From CAWCVR01 sp963799105 (lineage in GTDB: Bacteria > Acidobacteriota > Terriglobia > Bryobacterales > Bryobacteraceae), in NCBI GenBank assembly GCA_963799105.1, contig CAWCVR010000015.1, forward strand, positions 62,001-126,000: a stretch of DNA of 64,000 nucleotides, in the 5' to 3' direction. The translations under genes were made by a program, and so were the position numbers. A model generated the notes under the pieces. The model saw nothing but the letters and a program-made list of their open reading frames with translations, ran no database searches and was not told the DNA's origin. Numbering within the stretch: position 1 is the stretch's first letter; each line of letters begins with the position of its first letter. Positions 50,491 to 59,026 of this stretch are shown here, one piece after another.

Positions 50491-51741
50491 CTATTCGCTC
50501 AGCGCCACGCTGCCTTTCACCGGCGATCCCGTGGTCAGCGAGGAGTAATCGTTATTCAACGTCGCGCCTCCCGAGAAGCTGATCTTCTTGCTGATCAGAA
50601 TGGTGTATGCCGTGCCGGTGCCCCCGGAGTAACTCAGCGCGGTGGTCGGGAAGTACAGGGTGCCGTTCAATATGGCGCTGGCGCCGCCGGAAAACGAGCT
50701 GGCCGCACCCGACGCGATGCTCCGGTCCTGAAAGAACAGAATCCCGGCGAGCGAGCCGCTGGTGGGCGCCGACAGGATGTCGTGCGTTCCCCCGCTGAAG
50801 GAGATGCCGCCGTAGCTGTAACCGGAACCGGCCGTGTTGTAGAACGTGACTCCGGCGCCCGAGACGGTACATCCGCCGCTAAGCTGCAAGCCCCCGCCTT
50901 CCAGGATGTAGGTTCCCGGGTTGAAGACGACGTCGGCGCCGCCGCTGACCGAAATCCCGTTGCAGTACACCCCCGGCGACAGGGTCTTCGTGGCGCCGCC
51001 CGAGACGCTGTAATTGGTGTAGTTGCAGGCCCCCACGGAAGGCGCCGGAATGTTGGCCAGCGGGTCGTTCACCGAGGCGGCGCCGGTCGTGGGCAACGGC
51101 GAGATCGACGATCCCCCGCTCAACGAGTAATTTCCCACCACCGAAATCGAAGGGGCCGTAAGACTGGTGCCTCCGCTGACCGACATGGCCGTGGCGCTGC
51201 TGGAATTCACCTGCACCGCGCACTTACTGGTCAGTTGGACGCCGCCCGAGAGCGAAAACGCGGAGGATGCCGTGGGGTCCAGCGTGAACAGGCAGCCGCC
51301 GCCGTTGACGGAGCCCTGGCGCGCCACGCCCCGCGCTTTCACCGCGATCGACGCGAATCCCAGCAACCCCATGAAAATGGGCGAGGCGCTCCCGGTGACG
51401 ATCGCCTCGACCGCCGTCGAATCGGTGGTATAGTTGCCGCTCTTGGGCGGGTTGTTGATAGTGATGGAGACCGAGTTCTGGCCGTCGGTGAACCCGTTCA
51501 GCGCGGCATCGTTCTTGGCCGCGGACGCTACGTTGGCCGAGCCGTTGGCTTTGATCTCCTGCGCTCCGCCCACCGCGGCCGCATCGGCGGCGCCCTGCAT
51601 GCGCGTTTTGATCAGCTCCAGGTATCCGGCGTCGATGGCCAGGCCGATGCACTCCATCAGCACGGCCGTTACTACGGCCATGGTGGTCAGAACGAAGCCG
51701 CCGGTGCGGCGTTTCGGCCGGACTGATGTGGCGGGTCGCAT
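50491..51741 (-). CDS. TadG-like Flp pilus protein
   Basis: 416 residues from ATG 51741. The N-terminal TadE/TadG-type helix (RTGGFVLTTMAVVTAVLMEC, then IDAGYLELIKTRMQGAADAA) is the Flp-pilus-assembly N-terminal pattern. Instead of a von Willebrand A domain, the remainder is serine/glycine-rich with repeated SGG motifs (YSVSGGATK, ISVSGGADVVF, LSGGCTVSGAG, ISFSGGTHDIL), which suggests a parallel beta-helix-like secreted domain. It heads the minus-strand tadG-tadE-tadE group. Surface-exposed or pilus-tip role is plausible. Confidence 0.82.
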   Translation of the reverse strand: MRPATSVRPKRRTGGFVLTTMAVVTAVLMECIGLAIDAGYLELIKTRMQGAADAAAVGGAQEIKANGSANVASAAKNDAALNGFTDGQNSVSITINNPPKSGNYTTDSTAVEAIVTGSASPIFMGLLGFASIAVKARGVARQGSVNGGGCLFTLDPTASSAFSLSGGVQLTSKCAVQVNSSSATAMSVSGGTSLTAPSISVVGNYSLSGGSSISPLPTTGAASVNDPLANIPAPSVGACNYTNYSVSGGATKTLSPGVYCNGISVSGGADVVFNPGTYILEGGGLQLSGGCTVSGAGVTFYNTAGSGYSYGGISFSGGTHDILSAPTSGSLAGILFFQDRSIASGAASSFSGGASAILNGTLYFPTTALSYSGGTGTAYTILISKKISFSGGATLNNDYSSLTTGSPVKGSVALSE

Positions 51742-51877
51742 GGCGCCGGGTCTCTCCAGCTTTGACGCTAGCAACCATGGAGAATTCCCGGAATCGGGCA
51801 GCCGTCTTACCGGGGCCGGTTTTTCCACTCAGCGCGGATACGGACTTGGGGTAGATCGGCGGAGACCGCCAGGGCGC

Positions 51878-52265
51878 TCACCTGGCCAGCCGCAAGACGT
51901 GGTCCCGGTGCTGGTCCAGCGGCAAACGGAGCACCTTGCTCAGCGGCGGCGATCGCACGGGTTTTCCACCGGCCGGCACCTCGATCCTCCAGGTTTTCAA
52001 TCGGTCCGCTCCGCCGCCGATCCTGATCCAGTCGAACAGGTAGACCTGGCAGCGGCGCCGAAACCCCGGAACCTCCAGCCTGAGCTGTCCATCCGCGGGC
52101 ACCGGGTAATCCTCGATGCCGCCGGTTTCGAGACGCACCGCGTACCGCCGCGGCGAATCGGCGGCCAGTCTCAGCCCTGGCAGCGAAGGCGCGGCAGCCG
52201 CCGGCATCCGGTACGCGCATGCGGAGACTCCAACGGAGACGAGGGCCAGCCACGCGAACGGCCAT
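51878..52265 (-). CDS. Probable lipoprotein, start region out of frame
   Basis: The clear coding part (51878-52207, 109 residues from an internal ATG) reads RYAVRLETGGIEDYPVPADG and QVYLFDWIRIGGGADRLKTW. In the same frame just upstream lies WPFAWLALVSVGVSACAYR, a textbook lipoprotein signal with lipobox VSAC, but it has no ATG, GTG or TTG ahead of it. An ATG at 52265 preceded by CCAGG is one base out of register; deleting one G joins it as MPFAWLALVSVGVSAC. The true gene is therefore probably 129 residues with a one-base error, or it uses ATT. Function unknown. Confidence 0.5.
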
Positions 52266-52293
52266 CCTGGCGGGTGGCGTCTAATAACCGCCG

Positions 52294-52698
52294 CTACTCC
52301 ACCACACTCGCCAACTTCGATGCGGCGATGCGCTGGTCGGAGGTCACCAGCCGCAGGCGGTGGACCCGCGCGGTCGCCACAATCGCGCGGTTGACCGGGT
52401 CGCGGAGACTCCCGCCGAGGGCGGCGACCTCGGCGGCGATTTCATAGGTGAGAGGCAGCAACTCAAAAAACGGGTTCGCCTGCAGAGTCTCGAAGAACTC
52501 GCCCAGCCGGATGTTCAGCCGGGGCTTGATTTCGCTCGCGAGAAGGGCGATTTCCAACAAGCTAACGGCGCTGAAGGCGACCGGCTCCCCGCCTCGCTCC
52601 GCGTTTTCGATCGCGCGCCGCTGCGCTCGCGACAGCTTTCCTGGCTCCATCAGCCATCGAACCAGAATGTGGGTGTCCAGAAGGAAACGCGGTTCCAA
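52294..52698 (-). CDS. VapC-like PIN-domain toxin
   Basis: 134 residues from a TTG with AGGAG 7 bases upstream. PIN motifs: RFLLDTHILVRW (Asp8), VSLLEIALL (Glu about 49), RDPVNRAIVATA and LVTSDQRI (Asp about 122). In the third motif the usual DPADR second Asp is Asn (DPVNR). It belongs to the YPL-type VapC group found with Phd antitoxins. The start follows the antitoxin stop by ten bases, and the ribosome binding site overlaps that stop. Confidence 0.88.
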   Translation of the reverse strand: MEPRFLLDTHILVRWLMEPGKLSRAQRRAIENAERGGEPVAFSAVSLLEIALLASEIKPRLNIRLGEFFETLQANPFFELLPLTYEIAAEVAALGGSLRDPVNRAIVATARVHRLRLVTSDQRIAASKLASVVE

Positions 52699-52708
52699 GT
52701 GCTGGCTC

Positions 52709-52951
52709 CTAGTCGCGGCGGAGGCATTCCCAAAGCGACAGATCGGGAGTCACGATATCGCCGACGATCTTGCCCCTGCCAACCCATGAGCCCTTCGACG
52801 ACTTGAACGGCTTTCTCTCCGCCGGCCCGACGACCGCCACGGGCCGTCCCCGTTTGGTTACCGTGATGCTTCCCCCGTGCCGGTCCACTTCATCGAGAAT
52901 CGCCAGGCATTTGGCCTTGAATTCGGTCGCGCTGACCACCCGTTGTTCCAT
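52709..52951 (-). CDS. Phd/YefM-type antitoxin
   Basis: 80 residues. The N-terminal Phd pattern is SATEFKAKCLAILDEVDRHG, then ITVTKRGRPVAVVGP, the DNA-binding dimer fold; the C-terminal tail (VGDIVTPDLSLWECLRRD) is the toxin-binding strand-helix. It precedes its PIN toxin by ten bases and should autorepress the pair. Divergent from the oxidoreductase gene. Confidence 0.92.
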   Translation of the reverse strand: MEQRVVSATEFKAKCLAILDEVDRHGGSITVTKRGRPVAVVGPAERKPFKSSKGSWVGRGKIVGDIVTPDLSLWECLRRD

Positions 52952-53042
52952 ACGATTCCAATTCTACCAGGAAAGTGGTCATCTGACCACCCAATGGAGC
53001 GGGTTCCCGCCGCCGGCGCGGAACTTGCTAGACTGGCGTTCC

Positions 53043-54299
53043 ATGGACGAATTCCGCTTGATCGCGCTCGACCCGGGCCACTTTCACGCCGCCCTGGTGC
53101 AGAAGGAAATGTACCCCGGGGTCTCGCGGCGCGCCACCGTGTACGCGCCGCTCGACGGCGATCTGATCGAGCATCTGAACCGCGTCGCCCGCTTCAACCA
53201 GCGGCGCGAATCCCCCACCTGTTGGGAACTCGATATCTACGCCGGCCCCGATTCCCTGCGCCGCATGCTGCGTGACCGGCCCGGCAACCTGGTGGTGCTG
53301 TCGGGGCGAAACGGCGCCAAGATCGAACGCATCCGCGCCTCGCTCGACGCCGGTCTGAACGTGCTCGCCGATAAGCCGTGGATCATCCGTTCCGCCGATC
53401 TGCCGCTGCTCGAAGCCGCGCTCTCCACGGCCGCCGGCCGGGGGTTGCTCGCTTTCGACATCATGACCGAGCGCTACGAGATCGCCTCCCTGTTGCAGCG
53501 CGAGCTGGTCAACGATTCCGAAGTCTTCGGCGAGGTCCTTCCGGGAACGCCCGAGGAGCCCGCCGTCCGCATGGAAAGCGTGCACCACATTCTGAAGCTG
53601 GTGGCGGGAGCGCCCAACCCGCGCCCGGCCTGGTTCTTCGACATCCACGAACAGGGCGAGGCGCTCTCCGACGTGGGAACGCACCTGGTGGACCTGGCGC
53701 AGTGGACCCTGTTCCCCGGACAGGCCATCGACTTCCGCGCCGATATCCAACTCCTCGCCGCCAGCCGCTGGCCGACGCACATCACCGCCGACGAGTTCCG
53801 CCAGGTGACCGGCGTGCCCGGCCCCGCGCTCGACTATTACTGCAACACCGGCTTATCATACGCGCTTCGCGGAATCCACGTCAAGCTCGATGTGCTGTGG
53901 CGTTGGGAAGCGCCCGCCGGCTCCGGCGACACCCACTTCGCCGTCTACCGGGGATCGAAATCGAGCGTCGAAGTGCGGCAGGGTAAGGAGGAGAACTTCC
54001 AGCCCGAGTTGTACGTGGCGCCCCGGCACTCCGGCGTGAAGGCCGCGCTCGCCAGCAGAATTGCAGCCCTCGCCGGCCGGTATCCCGGCATCGCCGCCGA
54101 GGACCAGGGAAACCGGTGGCGCGTCGCCATCCCCGGCGCATACCGCGTGGGCCATGAAGCGCACTTCGCGCAGGTGACCCGGCAGTTCTTCGACTACTGG
54201 CGCAACCCCGAGACATTCCCCGCCTGGGAGAACCCCAACATGCTCGCCAAGTACTACACCTGCACGAAAGGGGTCGAACTCAGCCGCGAGTCGCGATAG
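53043..54299 (+). CDS. Gfo/Idh/MocA-like oxidoreductase
   Basis: 418 residues from ATG 53043; the frame is open upstream only because it overlaps the antitoxin region. The N-terminal part lacks a clear GxGxxG but reads LIALDPGHFHAALVQKEMYP, typical of the 'putative oxidoreductase C-terminal domain' group, with ASLDAGLNVLADKPWII (about 102-118, the conserved EKP-like segment as DKP). The C-terminal domain has HEQGEALSDVGTHLVDLAQW with the expected Gly-Thr-His. NAD-dependent sugar oxidation is likely but the substrate is unknown. The cofactor loop divergence leaves catalysis uncertain. Confidence 0.75.
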   Translation: MDEFRLIALDPGHFHAALVQKEMYPGVSRRATVYAPLDGDLIEHLNRVARFNQRRESPTCWELDIYAGPDSLRRMLRDRPGNLVVLSGRNGAKIERIRASLDAGLNVLADKPWIIRSADLPLLEAALSTAAGRGLLAFDIMTERYEIASLLQRELVNDSEVFGEVLPGTPEEPAVRMESVHHILKLVAGAPNPRPAWFFDIHEQGEALSDVGTHLVDLAQWTLFPGQAIDFRADIQLLAASRWPTHITADEFRQVTGVPGPALDYYCNTGLSYALRGIHVKLDVLWRWEAPAGSGDTHFAVYRGSKSSVEVRQGKEENFQPELYVAPRHSGVKAALASRIAALAGRYPGIAAEDQGNRWRVAIPGAYRVGHEAHFAQVTRQFFDYWRNPETFPAWENPNMLAKYYTCTKGVELSRESR

Positions 54300-54396
54300 G
54301 CAGCCGCGCTTCGCGGGGCTGGCACGGTCGTTTCGGAGCCGGCCCTACGAGCAGGCGGCTTCGGGGGGCGCGTTTCTCGCGGCGGCGCGCGAAGAC

Positions 54397-56070
54397 TTAC
54401 GCCATCTCCTGAGCTGCGGCCGGTTCGAAGTAGGATTGCGCCAACTCGGGTTTCTCGCGGATCGCCTTGCGCCAATGGGAGCGGGCTTCCTCCTCCTGAC
54501 CCAGGTCCATGAAAGCATGGCCGAGGTTCAGGAGAGCTTCGGCGAACTGCGGATCCTCGGCCAGCGCCTGCTGGTAGAAACCGACGGCGCCCTGGGCGTT
54601 GCCGCGCCTCTGGCAGATCAGGCCGGCATTGTAGAACAGTTCCGGCGAGTGTTCGCCGAGTTCGATGAGCCGCTGGTGCAGGGTGAGGGCCTCTTCGAAG
54701 TCCTGCTGATCGAGCGCCAGGGCCGCCAGACCGCGCACGGCGTCGGAAGAGTCGGGACGCAGCATGAGGGTCTCCTCGAAACAGCGGCGGGCTTCGGCGA
54801 GCCGCGAGGAGCGGGCGAAGGCGATGCCGGAGTTCAGCCACGCTTCGGGCCAATCGGCGCGCCGCGAGAGACACTCCTGGAATGCCTCGGCGCTGGCCTG
54901 GTAATCGGCCGGGCTCTGGCCGCCCAGCAGGCGCAGATACCCCAGGCGGAAGCGGGCATCGCCATATTCGGCGGCATCGCGGCCGATACGCGCGTAGAGC
55001 TTCTCGGCCGATTCGCGTTCGCCCTGCTGTTCCAGCACCAGCGCCAGGTTCCACAGGACGCCGGCCTGGCTGGGGTCGATCTCGAGCGCCTTCTCGTAGC
55101 TGGCGCGCGCCCCCGCGAGGTCGCTCAGTTCCTGCCGGGCGACGCCCAGGTTGAGGTGGGATTGCAGCGAACTGGGATTCAGCACCGCCGCCTGCTCATA
55201 GGCTTGGGCGGCTTTCTCGAAGTCGCCGAGTTTGTGATAGGCCACGCCCAGATTGAACCAGTTCTCGAACCGGTCGGGGGCCATTTGCGAGAGCGTGTTG
55301 CAGTAGCGCGCGGCGGTCGCAAAGTCGCCTTCGGAGAAGGCCAGGGTGGCCATGGCCTCGGCGGCCACGGGCGAATCCGGCTGCAGTTCGATGAGCATCT
55401 GCGCGTAACGCCGCACGGAGACGTGGTCCTTCTTCTCCAGGAACATGGCCACCAGGTTGGAAACGGCTTCCTCGCAGCGCGGATTGCGGGCCAGCACCTT
55501 GCGGTACAGCTCCACCGCTTCGGCGGGCCGTCCGGTCTGCTGCAGCGCCACGCCCTTGCCGAACAGCGCCTGTTCGTGATCGGGGAACAGGCTGAGGTAC
55601 TTCTCGATCGGCTCCAGGGCCTGGGCGGGGCTGCCGGCATGGATCAGCGAAATTCCCAGCCCTAGCAAGGCCTCGGCGCGCGTAGCGTCGGCTTCCAGGG
55701 CGCTGCGGAACGCATCGGCGGCCGGCCTCCACTTCTGCAGGTTGCCCCGGCAGACGCCCAGGTTGAAGTGCGCGGTGCGATGCGAAGGATCGGCGCCCGC
55801 CATCTTGGCGTAGGTGGCCGCCGCGGCTTCGTAGTCGCGCATTTCATACTGGATGTGGCCCAGGGCCGAGAACAGGGAGGGATCGTTCTCGCCTCCTTCG
55901 ATGGCTCTTTCCAGCAGCCGCGCCGCCATCTCCAGTTTGCCCTCGAGGTGCAAGGAGACGGCTTTCGAGAGCGTACGGCTGGCGCGTTTCTGCTGCTTGC
56001 CGTCCTCAATTGACATCACGCCTTCCGGCATGGCGGCTCGGCGGCTCGGTTGGGGCGCTACAGGCTCCAT
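54397..56070 (-). CDS. Tetratricopeptide-repeat protein
   Basis: 557 residues from ATG 56070 (GGAG 9 bases upstream). About thirteen TPR units run from residue 40 to 545 (for example FNLGVCRGNLQKWRPAADAF, WFNLGVAYHKLGDFEKAAQA, NLGVARQELSDLAGARASYE, NAGLICQRRGNAQGAVGFYQ). No signal peptide or membrane helix, so a cytoplasmic scaffold is expected. The start overlaps the end of the zinc-finger/membrane gene by 13 bases, which ties the two products together. Confidence 0.88.
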   Translation of the reverse strand: MEPVAPQPSRRAAMPEGVMSIEDGKQQKRASRTLSKAVSLHLEGKLEMAARLLERAIEGGENDPSLFSALGHIQYEMRDYEAAAATYAKMAGADPSHRTAHFNLGVCRGNLQKWRPAADAFRSALEADATRAEALLGLGISLIHAGSPAQALEPIEKYLSLFPDHEQALFGKGVALQQTGRPAEAVELYRKVLARNPRCEEAVSNLVAMFLEKKDHVSVRRYAQMLIELQPDSPVAAEAMATLAFSEGDFATAARYCNTLSQMAPDRFENWFNLGVAYHKLGDFEKAAQAYEQAAVLNPSSLQSHLNLGVARQELSDLAGARASYEKALEIDPSQAGVLWNLALVLEQQGERESAEKLYARIGRDAAEYGDARFRLGYLRLLGGQSPADYQASAEAFQECLSRRADWPEAWLNSGIAFARSSRLAEARRCFEETLMLRPDSSDAVRGLAALALDQQDFEEALTLHQRLIELGEHSPELFYNAGLICQRRGNAQGAVGFYQQALAEDPQFAEALLNLGHAFMDLGQEEEARSHWRKAIREKPELAQSYFEPAAAQEMA

Positions 56071-58841
56071 GTCTGCATTCTCCGTTCTGCGAAATGCGGG
56101 GCGGCGTGGGATGCGAGGCTGCGCACCCGGGAGCGCCGCAGGGTTACGATTGCCGCCATGCCCAATGCCTCGGCGGGTTCGACAGGCGCGTCCGGACCAT
56201 CCCGGCGCGGACGGCCGTAAGGCTCCTGGGGCCGCAACCCGGCGGTCCGCATGCTCGGCGAGCCGGAAACATACGCGCAGACCCGGCCCAGGAAATCCTC
56301 GTTCCTGGAAACTCTCATCCAATACACACGGGCTTTCTCGCCGGCCTCGGCGAAGAATCCGACTCCACCGGTGGAGGGCGCGTCATCGGTCCAACTCCCG
56401 ACTTCCTGGCCGTCCACCGATGCGGTGAAACGGTTGCCCTTCACATCCACCAGCACCTGCATCGGACGGCTGTTGTGCACCATTATGTTGAGCGGGGTCT
56501 CAGTGTATCCGACCTTCTTGCCGGCCACCACGGCGTAATGCGCCATGGCGACCAGGGGACGGCGTCCGGGTTCCACCAAGGTGACCTTCATGGCGTAATA
56601 ATTGCTGGTGTCGCGCGCGCGCATCACCCAACCGATGCTCTGTCGTTCAATCTGGCCGAAGAACTCCAGGGTGTAATCCGTGTAGCTCATCGTGGGGCGG
56701 AAAACGGCCAACGGTCCGGGCTGCACGTAGCCGTCGGCGGATCGGGTCCAACCGGGCGACCAGGACTTCGCGCCGGCACCCCAGGCTTCCATTCCGCCGC
56801 GGAAACTATCGCTCCAGGAGACCGCGGCGCGGTCGGCGATGGCGTGGCGCAGACGCGAGACCGGCCCCGACGGCTCCCGCTGCCCGGCAGCAACGGCGGC
56901 CGCGGCCGGAACTTCGTTCAATGCCACTTCCGGAGTGGCCTCGCGTAAGCCACGGCCGGATCCGCCTTCGAACAAGAACCAGATGGCGGCTCCCAGAAAC
57001 AGCCCGGCGGCGATCACACCGATCGTGTGACGCGTGTGCTTGCTGTCGGCGATCTGCCGCACCTTGCGCGGCATAACGGCGACCTTCTTGAAGCTGAACT
57101 TCGGCGCCGGGGCCGGCGGCGTCAGATCCTCCCAGCGATCGAAGAGCGGCCGCACGGCCAGCCGCGGGCGGATCACCGCGATTACGGGCGTAAGCCACTG
57201 CACCTGCTTGGCAACTACCCCGGGCTTGGGCCGGCAGTGGAAATCCAGCGCGGCGAAGGATGCGGGCGGCAGAGCGGCGGCGGGCGTCCCAGCCAGTTCT
57301 CCGGTGAAGGGCTTGCCCGCGGAAACCCGCGGATGGAAGCGCGCGGCGACTATCTTGGGCGCCACCATCCGCGCCGCCGCGGGAGCAATCGCCGCTGGCC
57401 GCAACCTGCGGTCAGGCTCGGTGCGCCATCCCAGCCGCGCGCGTCCCGAGACCGCGGCCATGGCCGGGAACAGGACGGAGAGTAGCGGCAAACCCAGCGC
57501 GGGCACTGGCATGCGGGGTTCGGCGGCCGGCCACGCTTCCACTGGTTGGGGAGCGGGGGCATCCGCCGCACCGGCGTGCGCGCCCCGCAAAGAATCCTTG
57601 GCCTGCCACGCAGGCATTCCGGGCAACTGCACGCCGCTGGCGAGAGTGGTAACTACAACCATGCCCGGGGTCGCATCCACCAATACCGCCTCGGGTTGGG
57701 GAAGCGGCAGCCACGACGGACACCCTGGAAGCTGCGGCGCCACGGCGGGCGGGCACGATTTCGTCGCGGACTGCATCGCAGGCGCCCGCGAAGCCAGTGG
57801 GATGGACTCCGCGATGGAAGGCACTGCCATCCGAGCCACCAGCGCGGGAGGCGCGGATGTCATCCATTCTTCGCTCGCCGGCGGTCCCGGAACGGTTTCC
57901 ACGAAAGGCGCCGGCCGTTCGAAACACGCGGTGACGCTGAACCGCGGCAGCCGCTCGCCGGGCTGGAAAGGCAGCAGCGCGGCGCCAGTGCGCGGCTGTC
58001 CGGCTTCGCTGGAAACCTCTCGCCGCTTGCCCGTTTCGATGAGCGTGGCTGGGCGCGGACGGCGTGCCAGCGCGGCGATCGATGTCAGACCCTGGAACGC
58101 AGGGAGAGCGGCCGGCCAAACTGTGGCCGCGGCCTCCAATGCCGCGCTGGCAACCACTAGGCGCGCCACCGGCGCCGGCTGAAGCGATGGCGCCGCGCCG
58201 CCCAGGTCGCTGGCCCGAAGAGCGGCTGCTTCCCGCAGGCGATCGAGATCCTCGTTCGCCGTCATCGCGAAGCCCGGCAGTTTCAGAGCTGTGATGGCGG
58301 TCTCTAATGCGGCACTGGCGCCCACCAGACGCGCCACCGGCGCCGGCTGAAGCGATGGCGCCGCGGCGGCCAGGTCACTGGCCCGAAGAGCGGCCATTTC
58401 GCACACACGTCTGAAGCCGCTTTCCGGGGCGATGGCGAAAGACGGGGACCGCGCACCCAACCTCGACGGCCGGGGCCAGACGACGGATCGCCTTGTGAGG
58501 GCGGCGGCCGGCGCGACCTCGGCGGCGAGCGCCACAAGTTTGCGGCTGCCACCCCTCGGCAGAGGAATCTCCACAGGCCAATCCCGCCCGAGGCACGGTT
58601 TGCGCCGCGGAAGGCGAACCTCGTTCACACCAGCGCCCCATTCCAGATTGTTGCCTTCGATCGGAGACAGCAGCATGACGAACCCGGCAACCGGCGCAGG
58701 GGGCGGTTCGGGCATCTTGACGGAGCCATGCGCGTTGGACTGGAGATCTTTGTGAAGCTGGCGATGCGCCGGGCTGCAGAATTCCTCCCTTCGGAGAAAT
58801 CTGAGGGGTCCGCTCTGCTTGCCACACACTGGACAACTCAC
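56058..58841 (-). CDS. Zinc-finger, membrane-anchored protein with LamG/DUF1080-like C-terminus
   Basis: 927 residues. The N-terminus is a treble-clef-like zinc motif (CPVCGKQSGP, FCSPAHRQLH; ligands Cys3, Cys6, Cys22, His26 or His30). A ~570-residue alanine/proline-rich region follows, with an internal duplication at about 147-177 and 205-237 (ALRASDL, AAPSLQPAPVARLV). One transmembrane helix lies near 605-628 (GVIAAGLFLGAAIWFLF). The C-terminal domain (about 690-870; SWSDSFRGGMEAWG, YTDYTLEFFGQIE, FTASVDGQEVGSWTDD) is a concanavalin-like fold of the 3-keto-disaccharide hydrolase type. Coupled to the TPR gene. An envelope sensor or binding role is inference. Confidence 0.72.
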   Translation of the reverse strand: MSCPVCGKQSGPLRFLRREEFCSPAHRQLHKDLQSNAHGSVKMPEPPPAPVAGFVMLLSPIEGNNLEWGAGVNEVRLPRRKPCLGRDWPVEIPLPRGGSRKLVALAAEVAPAAALTRRSVVWPRPSRLGARSPSFAIAPESGFRRVCEMAALRASDLAAAAPSLQPAPVARLVGASAALETAITALKLPGFAMTANEDLDRLREAAALRASDLGGAAPSLQPAPVARLVVASAALEAAATVWPAALPAFQGLTSIAALARRPRPATLIETGKRREVSSEAGQPRTGAALLPFQPGERLPRFSVTACFERPAPFVETVPGPPASEEWMTSAPPALVARMAVPSIAESIPLASRAPAMQSATKSCPPAVAPQLPGCPSWLPLPQPEAVLVDATPGMVVVTTLASGVQLPGMPAWQAKDSLRGAHAGAADAPAPQPVEAWPAAEPRMPVPALGLPLLSVLFPAMAAVSGRARLGWRTEPDRRLRPAAIAPAAARMVAPKIVAARFHPRVSAGKPFTGELAGTPAAALPPASFAALDFHCRPKPGVVAKQVQWLTPVIAVIRPRLAVRPLFDRWEDLTPPAPAPKFSFKKVAVMPRKVRQIADSKHTRHTIGVIAAGLFLGAAIWFLFEGGSGRGLREATPEVALNEVPAAAAVAAGQREPSGPVSRLRHAIADRAAVSWSDSFRGGMEAWGAGAKSWSPGWTRSADGYVQPGPLAVFRPTMSYTDYTLEFFGQIERQSIGWVMRARDTSNYYAMKVTLVEPGRRPLVAMAHYAVVAGKKVGYTETPLNIMVHNSRPMQVLVDVKGNRFTASVDGQEVGSWTDDAPSTGGVGFFAEAGEKARVYWMRVSRNEDFLGRVCAYVSGSPSMRTAGLRPQEPYGRPRRDGPDAPVEPAEALGMAAIVTLRRSRVRSLASHAAPHFAERRMQTWSL

Positions 58842-58883
58842 GCCGGCTTCACCACCTGGGCAGTTCTAGTACTGCCCGTAACA

Positions 58884-58889
58884 ATTATA
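58884..58889 (-). promoter_or_regulatory. Candidate -10 box for the zinc-finger/TPR genes
   Basis: On the minus strand a perfect TATAAT sits at 58889-58884, 43 bases before the ATG at 58841, in the context TTGACTGGGTATAATTG. No good -35 at 17-base spacing was found; the nearby TTGACT is too close to serve. Confidence 0.4.
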
Positions 58890-59026
58890 CCCAGTCAAGT
58901 TCTGCAAGCGACCTTTTTCTGAGCTTCGTTTCCCTTGGATTTGGTTAGGCTTATCCGTATAACTAAGGTTAATTCCCGATATCCGTGCCCACCCCCCTAA
59001 CTTCCGGTCTGTGCGAGACTGCTATC

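Noticed and set aside
58985..59026. Earlier GTG start for the S9 homologue
   Set aside because: Adding 14 residues would put a non-basic stretch before a signal peptide that begins naturally at 59027.
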